The notes beneath the pieces were generated by a model. The model was not told where the DNA came from and ran no database searches. It worked only from the letters and a program-made list of their open reading frames with translations. From the NCBI GenBank assembly GCA_028829895.1, contig CM054181.1, positions 42,524,759 to 42,588,758 on the forward strand: a stretch of 64,000 nucleotides of DNA, given 5' to 3'. Positions 38,715-50,287 of the stretch are shown one piece after another; position 1 is the stretch's first letter; each line of letters starts with the position of its first letter. The stretch is from Sinotaia quadrata. Its lineage: Eukaryota > Mollusca > Gastropoda > Architaenioglossa > Viviparidae. Position numbers and translations under genes: made by a program.

Positions 38715-38970
38715 TGAGATACCTCATTGATAACCTCACTCTATTAGCAGTTAGGCAGAGATACCTCACTGATCACTCTATTAGCAGTTAGGCAGAGATA
38801 CCTCATTGATAACTTCACTTTATTAGCAGTTAGGCAGAGATACCTCATTGATAACTTCACTCTATTAGCAGTTAGGCAGATATACCTCATTGATAACTTT
38901 ACTCTATTAGCAGTTAGGCAGAGATACCTCATTGATTTCACTCTATTAGCAGTTAGGCAGAGATACCTAC
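38715..38970. repeat. About 37-45-bp highly regular array, six to seven copies
   Basis: Unit TATTAGCAGTTAGGCAGAGA, then TACCTCATTGATAACTTCAC. Low divergence suggests recent amplification. The minus-strand frame with repeated MRYLCLTANRV is a by-product. Confidence 0.92.
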
Positions 38971-39665
38971 ACCAATAACTGCTGTCTTAGTAGTTATCTA
39001 GAGACAGCTGTACCAATTCCTTCACTATCTTAATAGTTATGTAGAGATACCACTGCCAATAACTCCACTGTCTTAGTAGTTGTATAGAAATATCTGCACC
39101 AACAACTTCACTGTCTTATTAGCCATGTAGACATATCTTGCACCAATAACCTCTTAGTTAAGTAGAGATATTTGCACCAGTAACTTTACTGTCTCAGTAA
39201 TCATGTAGAGATGACTGTACCAATAACCTTATTGTCTTAGTAATTATGTAAAGATACTGTACCAATAACTGCAGTCTTAGTAGTTATCTAAACTTACCTG
39301 CACCAGTAACATTACTGTCTTAGCAGTTATGTAGAGATGCATGCACCAATAACTTCTCTGTCTGAGTAATTATGTAGAGATACCTTGCACCAATAATTTC
39401 ACACTCTTAGTACTTATAGAAGGATAACTGCATCAATAATCTTAGTAGTTAGTAGAGATATACCTGCACTTATAACTTTTCTGTCTTACTAGTTACATAC
39501 ATATACCTGCATTGATAACTTATCTGTCTTACTAGTTACATATAGATACCTGCATTGATAACTTAGCTGTCTTACTAGTTACATATAAATACTTGCATTG
39601 ATAACTTAGCTGTCTTACTAGTTACATATCTACCTGCAATGATAATTCACTATCTTAATAGTAAT
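38970..39665. repeat. About 45-60-bp diverged array continuing the previous one
   Basis: About 13 units of the type GTCTTAGTAGTTATGTAGAG, then ATACCTGCACCAATAACTT; clearly related to the 38715 unit but more diverged. Confidence 0.85.
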
Positions 39666-40090
39666 ATAAGATCCCATTCTTGTATGGGGAATTCTAATTG
39701 TAGCTTGACCAGAACCACTCAAAACCAACAATCATAGTGCACAAACAAAATATAAATTTAAAAACAAGGAATTTGCAAAATGAAAAGGTAAAGTGGATTA
39801 CTGATGCAAAGGTGACTGAAAAGTTCTTAAAAGCATGGTATAGTGAGAGTTATAAACTTTCTGTAATGGTTTAACAGCTTTAAAAAAAAACAAAAAACAA
39901 TTCCAAGGCTTCAGGATGTCAAAAGGCAAGTTGCAAAATTCTTGATGTTTATACAACTTATGGTGAGTTTCTGTTAGGGGATATTAATCAAATTAATAAT
40001 AATGAAAGAAAGAATAACAACAAAAGGCAACACTTCAAATGCAATTTATAATTGTAAGAAGTAAAAAAGAATATGTTTTGTCACTGTCTA
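39666..40090. other. Intergenic, nothing recognised
   Basis: A/T-rich sequence between two arrays; no gene, RNA or transposon signal. Confidence 0.4.
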
Positions 40091-40094
40091 TATG

Positions 40095-40345
40095 TCCTTA
40101 AGTAGAGATGTTGCAGCCATAAGCCATAATTGTTAATAAAGTTGTTTGCAATCGAAAGCTATTACTTTCAGCAGTGTTGTTTGCACCACAACTATAATTT
40201 TCAGCAATGTTGTTTTCAGTCAAAGTTACAACTTTCAGTAATATTGTTTGCAATCAAAAGCTATAACTTACAGTAGAGTTGTTTGCAATCAAAAGCTATA
40301 ACTTTCAGCAAGGCTGTTCGCAGTCATAAGCTAGGATACATGGTT
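40095..40345. repeat. About 40-bp array, six copies
   Basis: Units share GTTGTTTGCAATCAAAAGCT, then ATAACTTTCAGCAATG. It lies downstream of the axonemal-like gene stop, possibly within its 3' UTR. Confidence 0.87.
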
Positions 40346-40920
40346 TGCTGGAACCCTGGGTCAACCCTCAACACTGAGAATTTACAGAAGACCAAATGAC
40401 ATGCTGATCTGTGAACTCTTGCTAAGATAAAACTAGTAAAAATAAATGTGTCAAATAAGATTTCTAGTATGCTTATTATTATTAAAATTGCAATATATTA
40501 CTAATTATGATTGAATTTTGCCATTTTTAATTTATATGTCAGCTTATTCCCCTTGTTTTTTAATTTAAGGACATGTTCCAGATTATTCTTTAAATCTGAT
40601 CAAAGACAATGAGTCAAAGTGTTGCTCATGACCTTACTGACTGCAACTTCGTGCATGTGTAGTTTCAATCCCTACTAATACCTTAAAGGAATTTACTCAC
40701 TTTGTACTAGATAAACTTTCGGTTATATATAAATATAGTTCATGCACATGAGTATAGTAGGCCCTCACTAAACCAGAATATTGCCGTAACAGTTCTACAT
40801 GCACCCCATGTCTAGCATGCTTGGCATAGTTTACTGTATAAATAATACTTAAACTATATCCAAACAAACTTGTAATCACAAATAAACAAGTTCAAAGTTA
40901 ATACGTTTATAAACACTTAA

Positions 40921-41050
40921 TTACTTTTCTGAAGATGGCACTCTTGTAGTCGCTAAAAGTGGCATGGCTGGTTTCCAACTATCCAAATTCCGCACTTCAT
41001 CAACTTCTTTCTGCATTTGGATTTCAAGAAATTTATGCTTGGATGACTGC
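40921..41050 (-). CDS. Axonemal-like gene, last exon
   Basis: Residues 216-257, including SSKHKFLEIQMQKEVDEVRN and DSWKPAMPLLATTRVPSSEK, then TAA at 40923-40921. The acceptor is TGTTACAG|GCAGTC. I could not pick a clear minus-strand poly(A) signal among the A/T-rich repeats below 40920. Confidence 0.86.
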
Positions 41051-44000
41051 CTGTAACAATAACAACAAAAAGAAAGCAATTTTTGTTAAACGTATGAACT
41101 AAATGTTATCTTATACTAAGTAGTTTTAAACCTAGCACAAACAACATATAAATATTTTACCCATCCCTACAGTTAGTTTAATTTTGCTTGATAATTTATT
41201 ATGAGAGGCAGAAGAATGACTTTAATTTTTTTTAAACAAACCACTTATAAGTATTCCAGATAACATAAATAAATGTGTCAAAAAATGGCAAGTGTTGGGG
41301 AGAGATGAATTGTGTTTGTGACACAACACCACCTAGTTAATGGTTATGATTATTATTAATCATCCATAACTAATTACAGGTGATGAGATTCTTAATTTAT
41401 GTTATTAATAATTCTCCAGAAGACACCACTCGTCTCTTTCACTTGGCGGATATTTCATTGCTGTAAACGTTTTCTCTCTTCCACAACATTAAAGACAAAC
41501 ATTCACTGTCACACAATATTTCTGTAGGTAGAAAACATCTTACCAAAGGAGAAGATAAAATCCATCTTTAATTTATATTTAGCAAACCCCCCTCCACCAA
41601 CTATCTCTCTACCATATGGTTATCAATATGTGTAAGAAGGTCAATAAATTTAACAATAAATTTACTAAATCAACAACCAAATATACATATAAGAAATACA
41701 ATGAGAAGATTATTTGACATCAATATTTCCACAAATCATGTTTGAATAGTTTTAATGTTTGTACAGTCTTATATCCTAATGTGTAATTAAGTAGATTAGT
41801 GTCAATATTAAGCACACGATAGTTCTTATCAGAGAACAGAAATAGAGTTATTAAAGTGATAATAGTTTGTACATAACCTTGTCGAGACAATGCCACAATA
41901 GTCTTTTGCATGCTTTCGTAACAAAGTCACAAGTTTATTGTCACAATAGAATGTCAGTTTCACATGTCCTCTAGCACACTGTAGAATGTTCTGTCAACCA
42001 CTATAGACTAATCTGGGCACTCCTTCAACGTATAAATTCCCTCAAACAGAACAACAATGTAGCAATTTCCAGTAACTTTCTTATACTAGAAATTCCACAT
42101 TGTAGTCACGCATTCTTTGTTTTTGTACAATGGAACAGAGTGCAGTGTATCCTTACACTTGCACATTGGGGGTAGAGACTTCTCGAATCTACCAAAGTCA
42201 TAGCAGTTTATAAATCAGTAAACTGGAAGATCTAGTGAAAAACAAAAGGCTGCTTCTTCTCTGTAAAATATAATCAGGGAACAAATGCTAAGTTTCCAGT
42301 TTATCCATCTCTAATTCCATTCTTTCTTACATTCAAGTCTCAACTTATAGTTTCCTGCAACAGTATTTATTAGCCCAATACATGCATACAATAATAATAA
42401 TAAATAAATACAACATAACTGTTTTATGAACATGTTCACTAGAAACAATGTCAAGTGTTTAGCATACTACATACAAGTATCATAGTTCACAATTTGTAGA
42501 AATAATTGTCTACTACTCACATAATATGTCTCTACATAAAATGCATGTATAATATATCAATAACAAAATGCATGAAATATTTCTAAGTCCTTCTCTCTCA
42601 ATCAGTCAGTTAACTCATCATTAAGCTAACAGCCACCTTTCATGACCAAACTTCTTCCACACCAAATTCAAAGTGATTAGAAAATATAAATTCTTTTCAA
42701 CAGGTAACTTTGATCTCAGGCCAATGGTTGGTCTCATTCTTGTAAATCTTAACCATTGGACAATAAAAACTACTCATCCACCTAAAACTAATTTAGATTA
42801 CATAGGCAAGCTCTAGCATATTCTTTACCTGAGTTTTTTACTTTTACTTTCAAAATATCATCATAAGCAGTGCCCAAGGATGGGTCACATTAACATTGGC
42901 AACAAAGATATAATAATTAACTATAGAAATAGGGATAGGCAAATTTACTCTGCCAAAGTGTTCAACTGTTCATTTTGCTTGGAACCTAATGTAACCCACA
43001 CATAGCCTCCATAAATGAAACAATCTTGTGACTGAACAAGTGGCATTTTCTAATTTTGACTTATTTACCTTGGACGGGATGACAGTGGCAACAAAGGTAT
43101 AAAGGTGTCATGCACGTTCGTTGGCCGTGCCGGGCTGCACAAAATATATTATTTATTCTCAGTGAGGTGGTGACAAAAAAGTACACAAAGCATAGCCAGA
43201 TTCATACATAAATGCTTATATGCCAAATCATGTAAATATGTAAATAGAAATAAAAATATACCATACTGACATAATCTAATATATAGTGTTGTATCTAATA
43301 TGTTGTATTACAGAAATATCTACATTATGTTATAATCTTTTCAAGGCTATAGTGATAGAATTTAACACTACACTATGAAACATGGTAAAAATCAAAACTT
43401 ACAAAAAAAAAACCTTATGCCAAATATTTCTAAGAAATATAATATAGAGTGTGCACAGTGCTTGAGCGAATTCTATAATTAATATAGTGTATGACAAATG
43501 AACATAGGAATGGGAAGGAAGAGCTGACAGTTTTATTTCTAGTACAAATGGCAGCCAGACTCAATTAAAGAGAATCGCTTATTTAACCATCACAGTCGGC
43601 CATCAAGGAGACTATGGTAGGGGGAGAACAAAATTACTCTGATTTTCTCTTGATGGCCTTGGTCACAGACAACTCTAATTTTTCAAACATTACCATAGCC
43701 AGATATAAGAATTTGTCCATCAGCCTGGCTTTTCTCTCAACAGTCCTGATCTCAGTCAACTCTATCCATGTTTTTTTGAATTGTTCAAAGAATATTACTC
43801 TGTACATGTACTTTTAAGACAAATGTGTGAAGAAAAAACAATAGTGATCATTGTTAACCTGTGTTTACGAAGTGGCAAATAAATGCATAATGTACTGAAC
43901 ACTTATACTGTATAAAGTTTAGTCATATTCAGCAAAACATTTGCAAATTGAGCCAGCTGATTTGATACAGTTTTGTTAACTCTGTACATGTGATTCGAAG

Positions 44001-47000
44001 CAGCTGGACAGTTAAAAAAAATTGGGGTCCATATGCAGTATATCGAGGCACATAATATCGAGATACCAGTTTATATACATACAGAGAGAGAGAGAGATTT
44101 TTTATTGTAGATTTAATTTTTGTATCACTATATCTTGGTTCATCCATATCTGGTGAAAAAAAATAGTTATTTATTGTAGGTGTAATAGGGTTTTTGTTTA
44201 TCTGACCTATGCAGATCAGATGAGAAAGGAGATGTTACTTATAAATGTGTTTTATGCAAGTTCTACCGAGATCTGTGACAAAATGAGTTTTACTGTAGAT
44301 GTTATGATTTCAGTTGACTTCTCTTATCTAGTGGGGTGTTTTGTTGTTGATGTGATGTTTTATACTACTCTTACCCATACTTAATGTTTATTGTTGGTGT
44401 GATGACTGTTGTTATACTTGCCCATACCTAATGTTTATTGTTGGTGTGATGACTGTTGTTATACTTGCCCATACCTAATGTTTATTGTTGATGTGATGAC
44501 TGTTATTACCTTTAACCACACTGAGTGTTTGTGGTTTTTTTTGATGTAATGATTGTTATTAGACTTATTCATACCAAGTGGGTTTTCTTGATGTAAAGCT
44601 TTTTATTAGACCTACTCATATCTGGTGAAATATTGGTGTTGGTTTGCACATAAGATATTTTCTGCTAGACATAACCTCTCTCTACAAGTTTGGATGTTTT
44701 ACTGCAGGTGAGATACTTTCTGCCTGATCTACCCATACCAATGGGTGTTTTACTGCAGACAAGATATTTTCTGCTAGACATACCCATATCTGATGAAAGG
44801 TCGGGTGGAGCCCAACTTATGAAAACTAGGTGAATATTCAGGCACATGGTAACACTTATCTCCAGGTGATGCTTCTGGGATTTCATTGCGCTTATCAATC
44901 ATCCGATCTAAATAAAATATAAAGTGATCAATCATTAGCTGGAAAAAGAAATCAAATGACATGATTAATTACCAAGTATTTAAAACTTTAAAAATGTAAA
45001 TTATTGATCAATCAGATTATAATAAAAAATCAAAATGATCAAACATTCAAAACAAGAAATCAAATTGCATATTTTTAACATCCAGTTTAAAAAAGAAACC
45101 AAAATTACCAATGAAACAGTCTAAAATAGAAATAAAATCGTAATTATCCAGTATAAAATAGAAATAAAAATAATCAATCATCTGTGGATTCATGAAAATA
45201 TTGATGTCATATTTTTCATTGTATTTGTCATATGTATATATGATTGTTGATTTAATAGATTTATTGTTACATTTATTGACCTTCTTACACATATTGATGT
45301 TGGAGAAGAAAGTGGGTGGATGGGGGCTTGCTAAATATAGATTAAAGATGGATACAGATTGTCCTATGTTTACATATTCATAATACTGCATGTCAGTTCT
45401 CTGCAGAATGCATTGTTAAGAGTGTTTACATATACATAGATTGTAAGTGATCACTCTACAGCAGGGGCGGGCAAACTCTGGCCCACGGGCCAAACCTGGC
45501 ATGCGAAGCATTTTTTGTTGGCCCACCAAGCTATTCACAGTTAACATTGCTTTTGGCCCGCCAAGCTATTCACAGTTATTGCTTTTGGCCCGCCAAGCCA
45601 TTCACACTTATTGCTTTTGGCCCGCAAAACAAAAGTCACTAAAACAATTGGGCATTGTTATACGCTGTCAAACAGCCATGGCTAAACTAGTCTAAAGACT
45701 ACATGTAATTTTAACAGTTTGAATTACTCACACAGAATTGTGTGCACATGTACAATTTATGCCTGCGGTTATAATATATTACACTAGCATCTCTTTATAG
45801 TTCGTTGACTTTTGAACTCTCCTAGGCCTAGGATAGATCTACAATAATAATGTATGTCAGCATCTGTACTCTGCCTCATTCGTAAGCTACAATTGGTGAG
45901 AGGAAGGAGGGCTGGAGGTGAACAGAGGTGTGCAAATTTGAAACTCACAGTCTTCTGCCATCACAACCGAACTGGTTGTTGCATTTCTGCTATTTCTTTG
46001 CCATTATTCCCCCATCCCCACAATCATGTCTGCAACCCCAGCATCCTAAAAATTTTAAAGTGGATATGGAAAGTCGGACATTTAACTCTGAGTGGACGAG
46101 AAGTACTTTTTCATAGAACGATTTGGACAAGCTCAGTGTCTGATCTGTTTGAAAACTGTTGCTGTCTTTAAAGAGTTTAATGTGCTCTGTCACTGGGAAA
46201 CAGTACACTTAACTTCGAAATTTGGTTTAATGTCTGCCTCTGAGAAAAAAAGACTACTATTTGCTAAACTCACAGGCAATATAGAGAAAAGCAGTTTGAT
46301 GTTTCATAAGCAAACATCTGTGCATGAAAAAGTGACACGTGCCAGTTATGAAGTTTCACTACTCCTTGCTCAAAGAATGAGTTAAAAGCAAACTTCCACA
46401 CTTCTTCTCCTCTTTCTTTTTTTCGTGATGTCATCCTACCATCAGGCAAGTTTCCACATTTTATTAAACATGCTCAGCGCATTGTAGCTATTTCGGAAGC
46501 ACATTTTGCTGTGAACAACTGTTCTCAAAGATGAAATATACAAAGAGTCGCCTTCGCTCTCAACTCTCTGACCGTCATCTAAATGACATTCTTCGCTTGT
46601 CAACCTCATCAATTCAGCCATATATTGAATCACTTATTTATTGTAAGCAACACCATCCATCTCATTAATCTTTCATTGAAACAGAGTTAGTTTTTTAAAA
46701 TTACTTTTGTTCTCATTTTCTATTCTGAACTTGCTGGACTTGTGATATTTGGTCGTCTATCCGGCCCGCGAACTGTTCCAACAGTTTTATCTGGCCCGCG
46801 GTCTCAAAAGTTTGCCCGCCCCTGCTCTACAGAATGCAGTTTGTCAAATGTTCTCATATACATAGATTGTATGCCATCTCTAAACAGAATGCAGTTAGTC
46901 CTGTATTCACATATACATAGATTGTATGCCATCTCTAAACAGAATGCAGTTAGTCCTGTGTTTACATATACATTGATTGTATGCCATCTCTAAACAGAAT

Positions 47001-50000
47001 GCAGTTAGTCCTGTGTTTACATATACATAGATTGCATGCCATTTCTCTACAAGATGCATTGTGTATAGTGTTTAAATATACTCAGCACTGCATGACATCT
47101 CTCTACATAATGCAATTTTTCCTATATTTACACATACATAACACTGCATGCCATCTCTCTACAGAATGCAGTTTTGTCCTGTGTTTACATACACATAGAT
47201 TTCATGCCATCTTTCTACAGAATGCAGTTAGTCCTATGTTTATCTGTACATAGACTGCATGTCATCTCTCTACAGAATGCAGTTAGTCTTGTGTTTACAT
47301 ATACATTACACTGCATGTCATCTCTCTACAGAATGCAGTTAGTTCTATGTTTATCTGTACATGGACTGCATGCCCTATTTCTCTACGAAGTATTTTGTCT
47401 TGTGTTAAATGTACATAGCAATGACTGTCATTTCTCTATAGAATATATTTTGTCCTATGTTCTATGACCAGTTTTAATTCTGAATATTTGAGTTCTATGA
47501 AATGTAGCACTGTAGATTACATTTTTTCCTATATGATACATTTTATCCTAAGTTAAATGTAAAATATTAGTTTCAAAAGTATATGTATTTTTTTCTCTAT
47601 TATATATTTTGTCATGTGTTAATGTAAAATGTTAATTTAAAAAAGTATATGCATTTATTCACAGATCTAGAACCCTTTTGTCCTGTTTTTCATAAGAAAA
47701 CTTTAGACACTTCCCAAAATACTATGCCATCACTCACTGATATTTCATGTACCATCATTTGATTGAGTGAAGTATTTTTATTGATTTAAAATGCAAAATA
47801 TAGACATTACATACCAAAATTATTATTGGTACATAGCCAATAATACTGTTAGTGTGTAAAGTTGTCTTGATGAATCTATTTTAACTAAGTATTGTTAGTA
47901 TGTAAGGCTGTCTTGACGGAAAGCTATTTTAACTAACTACTGTTAGTAAGTAAAGTTGTCTTGATGAAATATATTTTAACTAAGCATTGTTAGTATGTAA
48001 AGCTGTATTGATGAAAGCTATTTTAACTACTGTTAGTATTTAAAGTTAGTCTCAATGAAAGCTATTTTAACTAAATATTGTTAGTTTATAAAGTTGTCTC
48101 AATGAAAGCTATTTTAACTAATTACTGCTAGTATTTAAAAGTTGTCTTGATAAAATCTATTTTAACTAAATATTGTCAGTATATAAAATTGTCTTGATGA
48201 AAACTATTTTAACTAAATACTGTTAGTATGTAAAGTTGTCTCAATGAAAGCTATTTTAACTAAAACATCAGTTATGTATAAGAAATTATGTATTTTTCAG
48301 AATTCAACTTTATAAATGATTTTTTTTTTTTAATAAATCAGAAATTCTTACTAACCAGGTCTTCCTTTCCCAAATAACACCTCATGTGTAAGTTCATTTT
48401 CAGAAACTGTTGATGCTAGATGTTGTCCATTAAAGTAACACCTCAGGCCGACTTTGGTCAATGAAGGAGCAAGTAACCATTCATTATCTGACTGTTTGTA
48501 CGTCCCTAGAAACAACAAAAAACACATAGTGGCATACATTTATATGTCCCTGGCAACAACAGAAAACACATAATGGCACACATTAATATATCTCTGTCAG
48601 CAACAAAAAACACATAATGGCACACATTTATATGTCTCTGTCAGCAACAGAAAACATATAATGGCACACATTTATATGTCTCTGTCAGCAACAGAAAACA
48701 CATAATGGCATACATTTATATGTCCGTCAACAACAGAAAACATATAATGGCACACATTTATGACAGGTCCTAACTTTTAATATATATTTAAGATTTTATT
48801 AGGGTTTCTAAACATGTTACAATTAATAGAGTTTATAACATGGCAGATAAATCGCATACTACACTGTCTGCAAGCAACTATATAAGTATGTGATCAAAAC
48901 AAAAAATTGAACAAGGGATGACATTTCATGCAAAATACTGTTGCACAGATGAAGAACAATCAGCACAACATATTATAAGTCAGCTAGTTTAGCCACTGTG
49001 CATTTACTCAGTTATTTCCCTTGTAGTTTGGTTAGATTTTTTCTATTGCCTATTATTTAGCAAAGACAATTTAAAATTCATGGACACACATAATTTTAAA
49101 TTATCAACTGTACCATTTTTTCCCCTTGTGTTACTCTTTGTCAACACAGCAGTCACACTAGAGCATCATTGGTTCTGGTGGAGTTTAACTGATGTAACTG
49201 ATTTTTAAATGCAGTTACAGGGATAATTCATGAATAAAATTAGTCCAAGCAAAAACACCCAACTAGGTCAACTGTGTCAGGCCTTAAATTGGTTAGATTT
49301 TTTTCTATTGCCTATTATTTAGCAAAGGCAATTGTTGACAGCATTAGGCAACCCAGGTTCAATTATTATTATCAAACTAGATGTAATGCCAGGAGAAGTG
49401 TTAATAAAGTATAAATACACAATTGCTTCATTATATTTATAAACAAAGAACAGTAGTATATTTACAAATTAAGAACTGCTGAATTATATTGTATAATGAA
49501 GAACTATATCAATATATTTATAAACAAAATAAAATGCTATATTTACATTTGTTAATGAAGAACTGTTACATCATATTTATGAAGAACTGCTGTATAATAT
49601 TTATGAATAAAGAAATGTTATATTAAATTTACAAATAAAGAACTGCTATGTTATATTTATAACTAAGGAAAAATGCTTACATTATAATAATAAATTAAGA
49701 ACTTCTACATTATATTTATAAGCAAACAATGCTGCATTATTTTTTTTTTAGTGAATTTCTACAAATATTTATAAATAAAGAATGTTATATTTATAGATGT
49801 TAATGAAGAACTGTTACATTATACTTCTGATAAAGAATTATTATTTTATATAATATAAATTTTAAAAAGTTCTACATTAAATTTATAAATAAAGAACTGC
49901 TATATTATATTTATAAAAACAGAATTAAAATTATTATATTTATAAAAACAGAACTGCTAATTATATTTAAAATGAAGAACAGCTGTAGAATATTTATAAA

Positions 50001-50250
50001 TACAGAACTTCTACATTATATTTACAAAAGAACTGCTGCATTATATTTTAAAATAAAGAGTTGCTATATTAAATGCTACATTATATTTTTTTCAAATAAA
50101 AATACACCTACACTATATTCAATTGATATATAATCTCTGAACGCATATTTTTTTAATGAGACTATGTTCAGAAATGTGAGAACTGTTCATGCACATGGTC
50201 TGTCAGATTACAGTGCAATAAACTGAGTTTACACTCAAACATACTTAAAT

Positions 50251-50287
<37 letters not shown>

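Larger units (their letters stand above)
45462..46824 (+). mobile_element. Internally deleted hAT transposon with transposase remnants
   Basis: Terminal inverted repeats CAGGGGCGGGCAAACT at the left and AGTTTGCCCGCCCCTG at the right are perfect over 16 bp. The element is flanked by an identical 8-bp target duplication, CTCTACAG (45454-45461 and 46825-46832), the hAT signature. Inside are two coding remnants: a BED-type zinc-finger region at about 46070-46385 (EKYFFIE, CLICLKTVAVFKEFN, CHWETVH) and a C-terminal dimerisation region at about 46492-46665 (CCEQLFSKMKYTKSRLRSQL, SDRHLNDILRLST). The catalytic core between them is missing and the zinc-finger frame has a 1-base shift near 46093, so it is non-autonomous. 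The left end also has three copies of a roughly 38-bp unit (45520-45640). The transposase style matches the GTF2IRD2/ZBED-related hAT group. Confidence 0.92.

Noticed and set aside
38744..38941. Minus-strand frame with MRYLCLTANRV repeated
   Set aside because: Unit length is not conserved as a multiple of three along the array and there is no conserved context; an array artefact.
38715..38970. CRISPR-like regular repeats
   Set aside because: The genome is eukaryotic, repeats abut directly without unique spacers and there are no cas genes.
40750..40860. Possible pogo or mariner-like terminal sequence (GTAGGCCCTCACTAAACCAG)
   Set aside because: No matching inverted end or TA target duplication could be found nearby.
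46742..47467. Three consecutive frames of 83-97 codons
   Set aside because: Translation of the 54-bp array; the repeated peptide CMPSLNRMQLVL is array-derived.
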